Assembly: GCA_023387135.1 (NCBI GenBank)
Contig: JAEWIK010000355.1
Location: forward strand, 1-7,312
DNA from: Actinomycetes bacterium
Lineage (GTDB): Bacteria > Actinomycetota > Actinomycetes > Propionibacteriales > Propionibacteriaceae
DNA: 7,312 nucleotides
Reading direction: 5' to 3'
Made by a program: the position numbers and the translations under genes. Positions 1-6,099 of the stretch are shown piece after piece; within the stretch, counting starts at the first letter, position 1, and each line of letters begins with the position of its first letter. The notes under the pieces were generated by a model. The model was not told where the DNA came from, made no database searches, and saw nothing but the letters and a program-made list of their open reading frames with translations.

Positions 1-2
1 GC

Positions 3-31
3 CCGCCACCGCGCGGTTCACGCGCGGGCGG
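3..31. terminator. GC-rich hairpin, possible terminator of an off-window gene
   Basis: CCGCC (3-7) pairs with GGCGG (27-31) and CGCGCG (10-15) pairs with CGCGCG (21-26). This gives 11 base pairs with a 2-nt bulge (8-9) and a 5-nt GTTCA loop. There is no U-tract on either side, so it is not a classical intrinsic terminator, although GC-rich hairpins without U-tracts are often proposed to terminate in high-GC actinobacteria. It may close a gene lying left of the window, or it may be a regulatory fold. Confidence 0.4.
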
Positions 32-46
32 CCCTGTGGAAAAGCC

Positions 47-78
47 GGCGCTCGCCCGCCCTGCCTGGGGCGCTCGCC
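47..78. repeat. 10-bp direct repeat, 22-bp period, upstream of the methyltransferase promoter
   Basis: The ten bases GGCGCTCGCC occur at 47-56 and again at 69-78. The 22-bp spacing is about two helical turns, so both copies would face the same side of the DNA. The right-hand copy covers the -35 region of the presumed promoter with its -10 box at 92-97. This is consistent with a two-site regulator operator, but in such GC-rich DNA chance remains possible. Confidence 0.35.
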
Positions 79-91
79 GGCGCGGCGGCCT

Positions 92-97
92 TACCAT
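92..97 (+). promoter_or_regulatory. -10 element (TACCAT) of a leaderless promoter
   Basis: TACCAT fits the actinobacterial TANNNT -10 pattern and lies six bases before the ATG at 104. Transcription would therefore start at or next to the A of the start codon. No Shine-Dalgarno sequence precedes the ATG. The -35 region is not recognisable. Confidence 0.55.
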
Positions 98-103
98 TCC
101 GGC

Positions 104-862
104 ATGGCAGCTTCCGACACGAGCACCTTCCCGGTCGCCGCGCTGGACTGGCTCGCCCTCCCCGGCGCGTCCTCGATCCTGGCGGTCGGGACCAGCTCGC
201 TGGCGATCGCCCGACGGTTGCCGTCGGCGTCGCCCGCGCTGAGCGTCATCGACAGGGACACCGACCGGCTGGCCGCCATCAAGCGGCGAATGCCGTCGGT
301 GACGGCGGTGGGAGCCGCCCCCGACGCGCTGCCGTTCACCCCGTGCCTGTTCGACCAGCTCGTCGTCGCCGACCTGCTCCACACCTTGCCGCCACGGCTC
401 TCGCTGGCGGAGTTCGCGCGCGTCCTGCGTCCGGGCGGCAGGCTCGCCGTCGTGCACACCGGTCGGGACGACACCGTCCCGTGGGTGCGCCGGCTGGGCG
501 CCATCCTCCGACAGCTGAACCCGTCAGTGATGTCCGACAGTGGCTTCCTCGGCACCGAGGCAGCCATGGCTCACAACCAGTACTTCAGGCAGGTCGAGCA
601 GCGGAGCTTCCGCCGCTGGATCCCCGCCGACAAGCGCGAGCTGCTCGACATGGTCGGACGCAGCGAGGCCGTCGCGGCGGCGTCGGACGCCGACCGCGAG
701 CAGGTGCTGGCCGAGGTCGGCGAGCTCTACGAGTCGTCGGCGAGGGCTCCTGAGCCGCTGCTGCTGCCGTACACGGTCGCCTGCTGGCGTGCCGTCGTCG
801 ACCATTCGGAGCTGACCGCCTCGCTCGACACCTCGGACGTCGGCCTGCGTATCACTCTGTAA
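104..862 (+). CDS. Class I SAM-dependent methyltransferase-like protein with degenerate motif I
   Basis: This 252-residue soluble protein has the order of elements expected of a Rossmann-fold class I methyltransferase. The beta-1/glycine-loop region is at residues 24-34 and beta-2 ends in Asp50. A D-A-L-P-F segment lies at 74-78, the beta-4 strand F-D-Q-L-V-V-A-D at 83-90, and the R-V-L-R-P-G-G-R-L segment before beta-5 at 106-114. Such proteins bind S-adenosylmethionine and usually methylate small molecules; the substrate here cannot be inferred. Motif I is unusual: the expected [DE]-x-G-x-G-x-G reads A-V-G-T-S-S-L (27-33), lacking the acidic residue and two glycines. SAM binding may be weak or lost. 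The C-terminal ~100 residues are helical and match no family I recognise. The ATG at 104 is chosen because a -10 box sits six bases upstream, implying a leaderless mRNA. The next gene is on the same strand 69 bases downstream. Confidence 0.8.
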   Translation: MAASDTSTFPVAALDWLALPGASSILAVGTSSLAIARRLPSASPALSVIDRDTDRLAAIKRRMPSVTAVGAAPDALPFTPCLFDQLVVADLLHTLPPRLSLAEFARVLRPGGRLAVVHTGRDDTVPWVRRLGAILRQLNPSVMSDSGFLGTEAAMAHNQYFRQVEQRSFRRWIPADKRELLDMVGRSEAVAAASDADREQVLAEVGELYESSARAPEPLLLPYTVACWRAVVDHSELTASLDTSDVGLRITL

Positions 863-896
863 CTCACACCGCCTGCCCGTCCCCGTTCCCCACGCG

Positions 897-902
897 TACG
901 CT
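897..902 (+). promoter_or_regulatory. Possible -10 element (TACGCT) for the PF07332-type gene
   Basis: TACGCT fits TANNNT and would start transcription near 908-910, leaving a leader of about 23 nt that contains the ribosome binding site. The upstream CTGCCC (873-878, 18-bp spacer) is only a poor -35 match. Read-through from the methyltransferase gene is equally possible. Confidence 0.25.
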
Positions 903-920
903 GGGGCTGACCCGACGCTG

Positions 921-926
921 AAGGAG
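921..926 (+). promoter_or_regulatory. Ribosome binding site AAGGAG
   Basis: A strong AAGGAG lies five bases before the ATG at 932 and fixes that start. It contrasts with the neighbouring methyltransferase and MFS genes, which have no Shine-Dalgarno sequence. Confidence 0.8.
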
Positions 927-931
927 CCACC

Positions 932-1405
932 ATGGCAGAGCAGCAGGATCTCGCCGAGATCATCAAGAACATCCAGGCCGATGTCACGGCGATAGTGAAG
1001 GGCGAGATCGAGCTGGTCAAGGCGGAGCTCGTCCCGCAGGCCAAGAGCGCCGGCGTGGGAGCCGGGCTGTTCGGGGCCGCCGCCTACATCGGCGTGACGG
1101 GCGCCACCCTGCTCTTCATCGGCCTGTCGTTCCTTCTCTCGCTCGGCTTCGAGGCGTGGTTCTCGCTGCCCCTGCTGGGCGCGGCGGCGTGGGGCTTTTC
1201 GATCATGGCGATCCTGCTCTTCGTCCTCGCCGGTGTCGCGGTGCTGATCGGCAAGAACCGCATGGTGTTCCGCAAGCCGGACGCGACCATCGCCCAGGCC
1301 GAGGAGTCGGTCGCCACCGTGAAGCGCGCCATCGCCCACACCAACGAAGAGATCAAGTCGCTGTCGTGGACGGGCGGCACCACCACCCGGCCCGAACTCG
1401 AGTGA
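932..1405 (+). CDS. Phage holin superfamily III-like membrane protein (PF07332 type)
   Basis: This is a 157-residue integral membrane protein. An amphipathic, charged N-terminal helix (about residues 5-38, rich in Glu and Lys) is followed by a hydrophobic block at about 42-71 and a second at about 79-107. These would make two to three membrane helices forming a hairpin. The tail (108-157) is hydrophilic and includes a helical Ala/Glu-rich stretch at about 118-144. The layout, the length and the 'VKGEIELVKAEL' helix before the membrane segments are typical of the actinobacterial family annotated as putative holin superfamily III (PF07332). Despite the name, most chromosomal members are not in prophages and their function is unknown. 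Nothing phage-like surrounds this copy, so a lysis role is not supported. The start is set by the AAGGAG five bases upstream. Confidence 0.85.
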   Translation: MAEQQDLAEIIKNIQADVTAIVKGEIELVKAELVPQAKSAGVGAGLFGAAAYIGVTGATLLFIGLSFLLSLGFEAWFSLPLLGAAAWGFSIMAILLFVLAGVAVLIGKNRMVFRKPDATIAQAEESVATVKRAIAHTNEEIKSLSWTGGTTTRPELE

Positions 1406-1429
1406 CGCGCCGGCCCCGCACGCCCCTCA

Positions 1430-1458
1430 CGGCTACGCGCTGACGGAGCGACGCGCCG
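1430..1458. terminator. Imperfect GC hairpin between convergent genes, candidate bidirectional terminator
   Basis: CGGC (1430-1433) pairs with GCCG (1455-1458), CG (1436-1437) with CG (1452-1453), and CGCT (1438-1441) with AGCG (1447-1450) around a GACGG loop. The stem is ten base pairs, broken by a small internal loop and one bulged A. It begins 24 nt after the stop of the holin-like gene and 18 nt after the stop of the minus-strand MFS gene, so it could end transcription both ways. There is no U-tract. Confidence 0.4.
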
Positions 1459-1476
1459 AGGGACGCTCGCCCCGCA

Positions 1477-2724
1477 CTACACAGGTCGCGGCGCGACAGC
1501 CTTGACCGTGGCGAGATCGTCCGAGCCCAACGGCGGCAAGGTGTGCCGCGGGACGCGCCAGGCCATCCAGCCGGCGACGATGAACAACACCGACCCCAGC
1601 CCCATGGCGGTGGGCATCGACGCCACGTCGATCACCGCACCCGCCACCAGCGGGCCGATGATCATCCCCGAGTCTCCGGCCATCTGGAAGGCCGAGAGGG
1701 CCGATCCTGCCGTTGCCGGCACGGTGTCGGCCAGGAGGGCCTGGGCGGCAGAGCCCGCGGCCGACGCCCCGATCGCATAGATGCACATCAGCACGACCAG
1801 CATCAGGTAGGACGGGACGAGCGTCATGAACGCCCCCGTCACCGCCGTGACCGTCGAGCCGACGAGCAGCACCGTCCGGCGTCCGAGCTTGTCGACCGCC
1901 CATCCCGTGACGGGGAGACAGCACGCCTGCGCCGTCGCGGCGATGGCGAACGCGACGCCCGTCATGGCGGTGCTCCACCCGATCGCCTCGACGACGAACA
2001 GCGGCACGACGAGCGCCCGCACCCCGTTCGACTGCCAGCTGTTGGCGAAGTTCATGGCGAGCGCCGCACGGAAGCGCCGGTCCCGCGCGACCTCGGCGAG
2101 CTTCAGCGTGGACGCCTGCCGCTGCTCGCGGCTGGGCGGGTCGGTCCGCGGCAACACGACGATCATGACCAGCGCAGCACACGCCAGAGCCGCCGCGTAG
2201 AAGAAGAACGGGAAGTGGATGCTCACGCCGCTCAGCAGCCCGCCGAGCGCCGGGCCCGCCATGCCGCCCAGCACGAAACCGCCGGCGGTCAGGGCGTTCG
2301 CACGACCGCGCAGGTGCGGCGGCGCGACCTTGAAGACCAGCGCCATGGACGACACCCCGTACAGCGCCGAGCCGAAGCCGCCGAGCCCGCGCCACAGCAG
2401 CACCGTCCCGTACGAGTCGGCGAACCCGAGCATCAAGGTGGCGACGGCCTGCAGGATGTTGCCGGAGATCGCCAGCTCGCGCGGGCCGACCCGCTTCAGC
2501 AGCGAGCCCGCCAGCGGCATGGTGGTGAGCCTGATGATCGACAGCGAGCTGACGACGAGGCCGACCAAGAAGGTGGAGACGCCGAACGCCCTGGCGTAGA
2601 CGGGCAGCACGGGCGACATGACGCCGAAGCCGACGGCGATGATGAAGCCGACGACGGCGATCACCCAGACGGCGGCGGGCAACTGGCTCCGGCTCCGCAA
2701 TCCGGAGCCTGGAACCTTGTGCAC
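1477..2724 (-). CDS. MFS transporter, 12-helix DHA1-like exporter
   Basis: The 415-residue protein has about twelve hydrophobic segments in two halves, joined by a charged cytoplasmic loop at about 193-222; this is the usual size and layout of the major facilitator superfamily. In the second half the loop 8-9 signature is intact (G274, D278, G281, R282, R283). In the first half, loop 2-3 reads G-S-L-L-K-R-V-G-P-R, with Lys77 where Asp is expected. W-R-G-L-G (111-115) resembles the motif after helix 4. The overall character is DHA1-like (proton-driven efflux of small molecules or drugs), but the substrate cannot be deduced. Translation starts at GTG (2724). An in-frame TAA lies only nine bases before it (2734-2736), so no earlier start exists in this frame. 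A -10 box 8 bases upstream and the absence of a Shine-Dalgarno point to a leaderless mRNA. It is on the same strand as the sugar operon but has its own promoter, so it need not share its function. Confidence 0.9.
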   Translation of the reverse strand: MHKVPGSGLRSRSQLPAAVWVIAVVGFIIAVGFGVMSPVLPVYARAFGVSTFLVGLVVSSLSIIRLTTMPLAGSLLKRVGPRELAISGNILQAVATLMLGFADSYGTVLLWRGLGGFGSALYGVSSMALVFKVAPPHLRGRANALTAGGFVLGGMAGPALGGLLSGVSIHFPFFFYAAALACAALVMIVVLPRTDPPSREQRQASTLKLAEVARDRRFRAALAMNFANSWQSNGVRALVVPLFVVEAIGWSTAMTGVAFAIAATAQACCLPVTGWAVDKLGRRTVLLVGSTVTAVTGAFMTLVPSYLMLVVLMCIYAIGASAAGSAAQALLADTVPATAGSALSAFQMAGDSGMIIGPLVAGAVIDVASMPTAMGLGSVLFIVAGWMAWRVPRHTLPPLGSDDLATVKAVAPRPV

Positions 2725-2732
2725 CCCAGCAC

Positions 2733-2760
2733 GTTATACCTTGTCCCGCGGCGGTGACAC
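2733..2760 (-). promoter_or_regulatory. Leaderless promoter of the MFS gene
   Basis: On the minus strand GTGTCA (2755-2760, 4 of 6 matches to TTGACA), a 16-bp spacer and TATAAC (2733-2738) are followed after eight bases by the GTG start codon at 2724. The overlapping TAACGT (2731-2736) is an alternative -10 six bases from the GTG. Either choice places the transcript start at or close to the first base of the coding region. Confidence 0.6.
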
Positions 2761-2770
2761 GACGGGTCAC
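2754..2770. promoter_or_regulatory. Dyad GTGAC-N7-GTCAC over the -35 of the MFS promoter
   Basis: GTGAC (2754-2758) and GTCAC (2766-2770) form a perfect 5-bp inverted repeat with a 7-bp centre and overlap the proposed -35 hexamer. The position suits a dimeric repressor. The spacing is not that of a CRP site (TGTGA-N6-TCACA). I do not recognise a family for it. Confidence 0.3.
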
Positions 2771-2791
2771 AGGGCGTCGGACGTCCGGCGG

Positions 2792-4498
2792 TCAGGCCAG
2801 GACGCGCACCTCCCACGGCGCGAAGGTGCCTGCCACCGGACCGGTCACGTTGCGCAGCACGATCTCACCTGGGACGTCCAGCGGCGCCGACGGCGTCCAC
2901 GGCTCGTCGGACAGGTTGGCGACCACGACGAGCGAGCGGGACCCCAGGCTCCTGCGGTAGCCGAAGACCGCCGGATCACCGGTGGCGATCCTCGTGAAGT
3001 CGCCGTCCACGACGACGGGGTCAGAGTGCCGCAGCGCGATCAACCGCCTGTAGAAGGCGAACACCGAGTCGTCGGCGCCGGACTGGGCCTCGGCGTTCAG
3101 CCAGGTGTGGTTGGGGTTGACGGCGAGCCACGGCTCGGCCTGCGAGAAGCCCGCGTGCGGCGCGGCGCTCCACTGGAAGGGCGTCCGTGCGTTGTCGCGT
3201 CCCGCCCAGCGCACCTCGTCGAAGGCGGCCTCGGGGTCGGTGCCCGCGGCGACGGCCGCCGCGTAGCGGTTGAGGCTCTCGATGTCGCGGACCTGCCCGA
3301 GGTCGTCGAAGGGGAAGTTGGTCATCCCCAGTTCCTCGCCCTGGAAGATGAAGGGCGTCCCCTTCTGCAGGTGCAGGACGGCGGCGAGCGCGGTCGCCGA
3401 CTGCCGCCAGAACTCGCCGTCGTTGCCGAAGCGGCTCACCACGCGCGGCTGGTCGTGGTTGTTCCAGTAGAGGCTGTTCCACCCATGGCCGGCCAGCCCC
3501 ACCTGCCAGCGTTCGAACGTGTCGGCGGGTTCGGACGGCGGCAGCGGCGTGCGCTGCCACTTGCCGGCGGCGCCGTGATCGAGGCTGACGTGCTCGAACT
3601 GGAAGACCATGTCGAGTTCGCGACGCGCCGGGTCGGTGGCGAGAATCGCGTTCGGGATGTCGACACCCGGCATCTCGCCGATCGTCAGGACGTGCGACCG
3701 ACGACCGTCGAAGACCTCCCGGTGCATCTCCTGCAGGTAGTCGTGCAGCCGGGGACCGCAGTTGAACGACGGGCTCCCGTCCCCCCGCGCGCCCGGAGCG
3801 GCGGGAGCATCGGGCAGGTCGGGATCCTTGGAGAGGAAGTTGACGACGTCCATCCTGAACCCGTCGACTCCCCTGTCGAGCCACCAGCTCATCATCGCGT
3901 AGATGGCCTGGCGCACCTCGGGGTTCTCCCAGTTGAGGTCGGGCTGCTTGGGCGAGAACAGGTGCAGGTAGTAGTCGCCCGAGCCGCTGTCGAACGTCCA
4001 GGCCGGGCCGGAGAAGAACGCCTCCCAGTTGTTCGGCTCGGCGCCGGGCTCGCCCGGGACGGTTCCGGGACGGGCGGGCCGCCACCAGTACCAGGCGCGC
4101 TTGGCGCTGTGGGGTCCCGACGACGACTCGACGAACCACGGGTGCTCGTCCGAGGTGTGATTGACGACGAGGTCCATCACCAGCCGGATGCCGTGGGAGT
4201 GCAGGGCCGCCACGAGTTCGTCGAAGTCGTCGAAGGTGCCGAAGACCGGGTCGATGGCCTGGTAGTCGCTGATGTCGTAGCCGTTGTCCGCGTGCGGGGA
4301 CGCGTAGATCGGCGACAGCCAGACGACGTCCACTCCGAGCCTGACGAGGTGGTCGAGGTGCTGGAGGACGCCGCGCAGGTCACCGACCCCGTCGCCGTTC
4401 GAGTCGGCGAAACTGCGCGGGTAGATCTGGTAGACCACCGCGTCCCGCCACCAGTCGTGGTTCGCGTCGCCGTCCTCCGGCACCGTCTCGGTGGTCAT
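2792..4498 (-). CDS. GH13 oligo-1,6-glucosidase (isomaltase/alpha-glucosidase)
   Basis: This 568-residue cytoplasmic enzyme has no signal peptide. It hydrolyses terminal alpha-glucosidic bonds at the non-reducing end of short oligosaccharides, releasing glucose. Conserved GH13 elements run in order. V-V-Y-Q-I-Y-P-R-S-F (21-30) leads into the metal loop D-S-N-G-D-G-V-G-D (32-40). Region I is D109-L-V-V-N-H114, region V Q185-P-D-L-N189, and region II G-F-R-M-D217 (nucleophile). Region III is I-G-E275-M-P-G (acid/base), and region IV is N-N-H348-D349-Q (transition-state stabiliser). R-T-P-F-Q-W (438-443) and a C-terminal beta domain follow. Q-P-D-L-N, the M-P-G after the catalytic Glu, and Val218 after the nucleophile are features of the alpha-1,6-preferring MalL/oligo-1,6-glucosidase group. 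Activity on alpha-1,4 bonds cannot be excluded. The start ATG overlaps the upstream GH66 stop as ATGA. The reading frame stays open to about 5227, but that extension lies inside the GH66 gene and is spurious. It is the last gene of the operon. Confidence 0.93.
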   Translation of the reverse strand: MTTETVPEDGDANHDWWRDAVVYQIYPRSFADSNGDGVGDLRGVLQHLDHLVRLGVDVVWLSPIYASPHADNGYDISDYQAIDPVFGTFDDFDELVAALHSHGIRLVMDLVVNHTSDEHPWFVESSSGPHSAKRAWYWWRPARPGTVPGEPGAEPNNWEAFFSGPAWTFDSGSGDYYLHLFSPKQPDLNWENPEVRQAIYAMMSWWLDRGVDGFRMDVVNFLSKDPDLPDAPAAPGARGDGSPSFNCGPRLHDYLQEMHREVFDGRRSHVLTIGEMPGVDIPNAILATDPARRELDMVFQFEHVSLDHGAAGKWQRTPLPPSEPADTFERWQVGLAGHGWNSLYWNNHDQPRVVSRFGNDGEFWRQSATALAAVLHLQKGTPFIFQGEELGMTNFPFDDLGQVRDIESLNRYAAAVAAGTDPEAAFDEVRWAGRDNARTPFQWSAAPHAGFSQAEPWLAVNPNHTWLNAEAQSGADDSVFAFYRRLIALRHSDPVVVDGDFTRIATGDPAVFGYRRSLGSRSLVVVANLSDEPWTPSAPLDVPGEIVLRNVTGPVAGTFAPWEVRVLA

Positions 4499-6099
4499 GC
4501 GGGAACGTCCTCTCCTGGGGTGAGTTCGACGGAGACGACCTGCCACACCCGCAGGTCCGGCAGCTGCACGCGGGCGTGGTCGCCGTCGATCACCACCTGC
4601 AGGTCGCGCAGGTAGCCGTCGCCGTCGGGGTCGGCGACCGCCACGCGAGGACGGACGTCGCCGACGCGGCGGAAGCGCAGTTCGCCCCCGGCGACAGGCA
4701 CTATCGGGTTCCGCGGCGCGTCCCACGCAGTGTCGTCCTGGCCGGTCAGGTTGATGAGGTGGACGACGAGGCGGTCGGGCAGCTCGACGATGCGACGCCA
4801 CACCCGCCCCGGACGGGCGTCCCCGCTCACCTGCGCCTCCGGGTAGGCCACGTCGCAGGCGTCGTTGTAGGCCCCGGCGAGAGCGGTGGTGACGTCGCTC
4901 GCGGCAGGGTCCGCCAGCAGCTCGTCGTGCTCGACCAGGAAGTCGTACCACCGTTTGAGGAGGGCGTTCGTCGACTCTCCCGCCACGTGGTTTCGCACGT
5001 AGTAGGGGTCGACGAGGATCCTGTCGGCTTCGCCGGCGAGCAACTGGGTCGCGCCGTGCGAGAACAGCGTCGCCATGGTCAGCGCCGTCGAGGCGTCGCC
5101 GGTCTCGTCGTCCACGGCGTCGTACACGTGCTGGTAGGCAGCCAGGACGACGGGCCTGCCACGGGCCACCACCCGAGCGCGGACGGTGGTCGCCGCGAGG
5201 GCCTCGAGGGTGGTCTGAGGCTCCCACGGCTCGATGTAGACGGCATCCTGCGGCGCCTCGGCCAGCCTGACGGTCCCGAAGTCGTTGACGTGGTTGAACA
5301 CCAACCGGGCGTCCGGCAGGCGCCTACGGACCTCGCGGACGAGCGTGTCGAAGGACGCCGCCACGTCAACCGCGCTGCCGTCCGGGCGAACCGCCCACGT
5401 CGGGTAGCCGTACTGGTCGAGGTGGAAGCCGTCGAAGCCGAGCCGCGCGGCGCTCGCCACGAGGTCGGCGGCGAAGTGGTCGAGCCAGTCGGGCGCGGCG
5501 GGGTCGACCAGTTGCAGGAAGTCGGCGAGACTGTACGGCTCCCCGGTGGGACGCAGCAGCGCGTCGTGCTCCCACCGTCCCCACTCCTGCGCACCCACCG
5601 CGTAGACGGCCGCGTAGCCGAGTGCGCTCGCCCCCGCCTGCCGGACTGCCTTCACGAGCGCCTCGACCGTCGCGAGCGAGATCGGCTGTCCCAGCGGGTC
5701 GGCGTACTCCTCGCCCCCGCCGAGCAGGTCGGCGTGACGGTAGGCCCAGTCGTAGAACTGCACGCCGGTGAGGTGCAACCGGCGCACCTGGTCCACGAGC
5801 GCGGACGGGTCCCTCCCGGGCAGGTAGCTCGCGACGAAGCCGTAGCGCAGCCTGGCGCGGGGCACTCGCTGGACGTCCACAGCCGTCCGCCAGGTTCCCT
5901 GCGGCGACGTCAGTTCGACGCCGTAGCCGCCCGGGGGCAGGACGCCGAGCGACACCAGCCCTGGCCCCCGGACGTCCTGGCTCGCCAGCACTCGCCCAAG
6001 GTGCCGGACGGCGAGCCGTCCACCGTCGATGTCCCTCAGCTCGACGCGCACCGGCTCACCCGCCGGGACGACGGCCAGTTCGGGAAGCAGCTCGCTCAT
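4495..6099 (-). CDS. Glycoside hydrolase family 66 (dextranase/cycloisomaltooligosaccharide glucanotransferase family), cytoplasmic
   Basis: The 534-residue protein fits GH66, which acts on internal alpha-1,6 bonds of dextran or makes cyclic isomaltooligosaccharides. Residues 1-80 look like the beta-sandwich N domain. The barrel begins with L-R-Y-G-F (84-88) and the family hallmark T-G-V-Q-F-Y-D-W-A-Y-R-H (111-122). G-F-D-G-F-H-L-D228-Q holds the expected nucleophile, and V-Y-I-E290-P-W the expected acid/base. F-N-H-V-N (268-272) and the late barrel segment L-L-A-G-E (353-357) also match. A C-terminal beta domain follows from about 430. The carbohydrate-binding insert of true cyclising enzymes (CBM35) is absent, which favours hydrolysis. 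There is no signal peptide or anchor, whereas characterised members are mostly secreted. ATG 6099 overlaps the permease stop as ATGA. The only purine-rich run (GTGAAGGG) abuts the ATG, so initiation probably depends on coupling. The likely substrates are imported isomaltooligosaccharides, short dextrans or cyclic forms. Confidence 0.88.
   Translation of the reverse strand: MSELLPELAVVPAGEPVRVELRDIDGGRLAVRHLGRVLASQDVRGPGLVSLGVLPPGGYGVELTSPQGTWRTAVDVQRVPRARLRYGFVASYLPGRDPSALVDQVRRLHLTGVQFYDWAYRHADLLGGGEEYADPLGQPISLATVEALVKAVRQAGASALGYAAVYAVGAQEWGRWEHDALLRPTGEPYSLADFLQLVDPAAPDWLDHFAADLVASAARLGFDGFHLDQYGYPTWAVRPDGSAVDVAASFDTLVREVRRRLPDARLVFNHVNDFGTVRLAEAPQDAVYIEPWEPQTTLEALAATTVRARVVARGRPVVLAAYQHVYDAVDDETGDASTALTMATLFSHGATQLLAGEADRILVDPYYVRNHVAGESTNALLKRWYDFLVEHDELLADPAASDVTTALAGAYNDACDVAYPEAQVSGDARPGRVWRRIVELPDRLVVHLINLTGQDDTAWDAPRNPIVPVAGGELRFRRVGDVRPRVAVADPDGDGYLRDLQVVIDGDHARVQLPDLRVWQVVSVELTPGEDVPA
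4509..4516 (-). promoter_or_regulatory. Ribosome binding site of the GH13 gene
   Basis: AGGAGAGG on the minus strand lies within the end of the GH66 coding sequence, ten bases before the ATG at 4498. It supports that start over longer in-frame alternatives. Confidence 0.6.

Noticed and set aside
35..43. TGTGGAAAA (reverse TTTTCCACA), resembling a DnaA box
   Set aside because: It is a single copy with one mismatch to the consensus, with no cluster of boxes, AT-rich element or origin-associated genes around it.
932..1405. Prophage remnant suggested by the holin-like protein
   Set aside because: No endolysin, tail, integrase or attachment site is nearby, and PF07332-type proteins are common chromosomal genes in actinobacteria.
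1404..1458. Nine-base direct repeat GACGCGCCG at 1404-1412 and 1450-1458
   Set aside because: It is short and very GC-rich, the first copy overlaps a stop codon, and there is no sign of target duplication or an inserted element between the copies.
2778..2787. Palindrome CGGACGTCCG just after the GH13 stop codon, considered as the operon terminator
   Set aside because: With a realistic loop the stem would be only about three pairs, and no U-tract follows. An alternative CGACG/CGTCG stem there has a 10-nt loop and is also weak.
4499..5227. A long upstream extension of the GH13 reading frame
   Set aside because: It overlaps the GH66 gene completely, its translation is Arg-rich and domain-free, and the ATG at 4498 has both a Shine-Dalgarno and an ATGA overlap.
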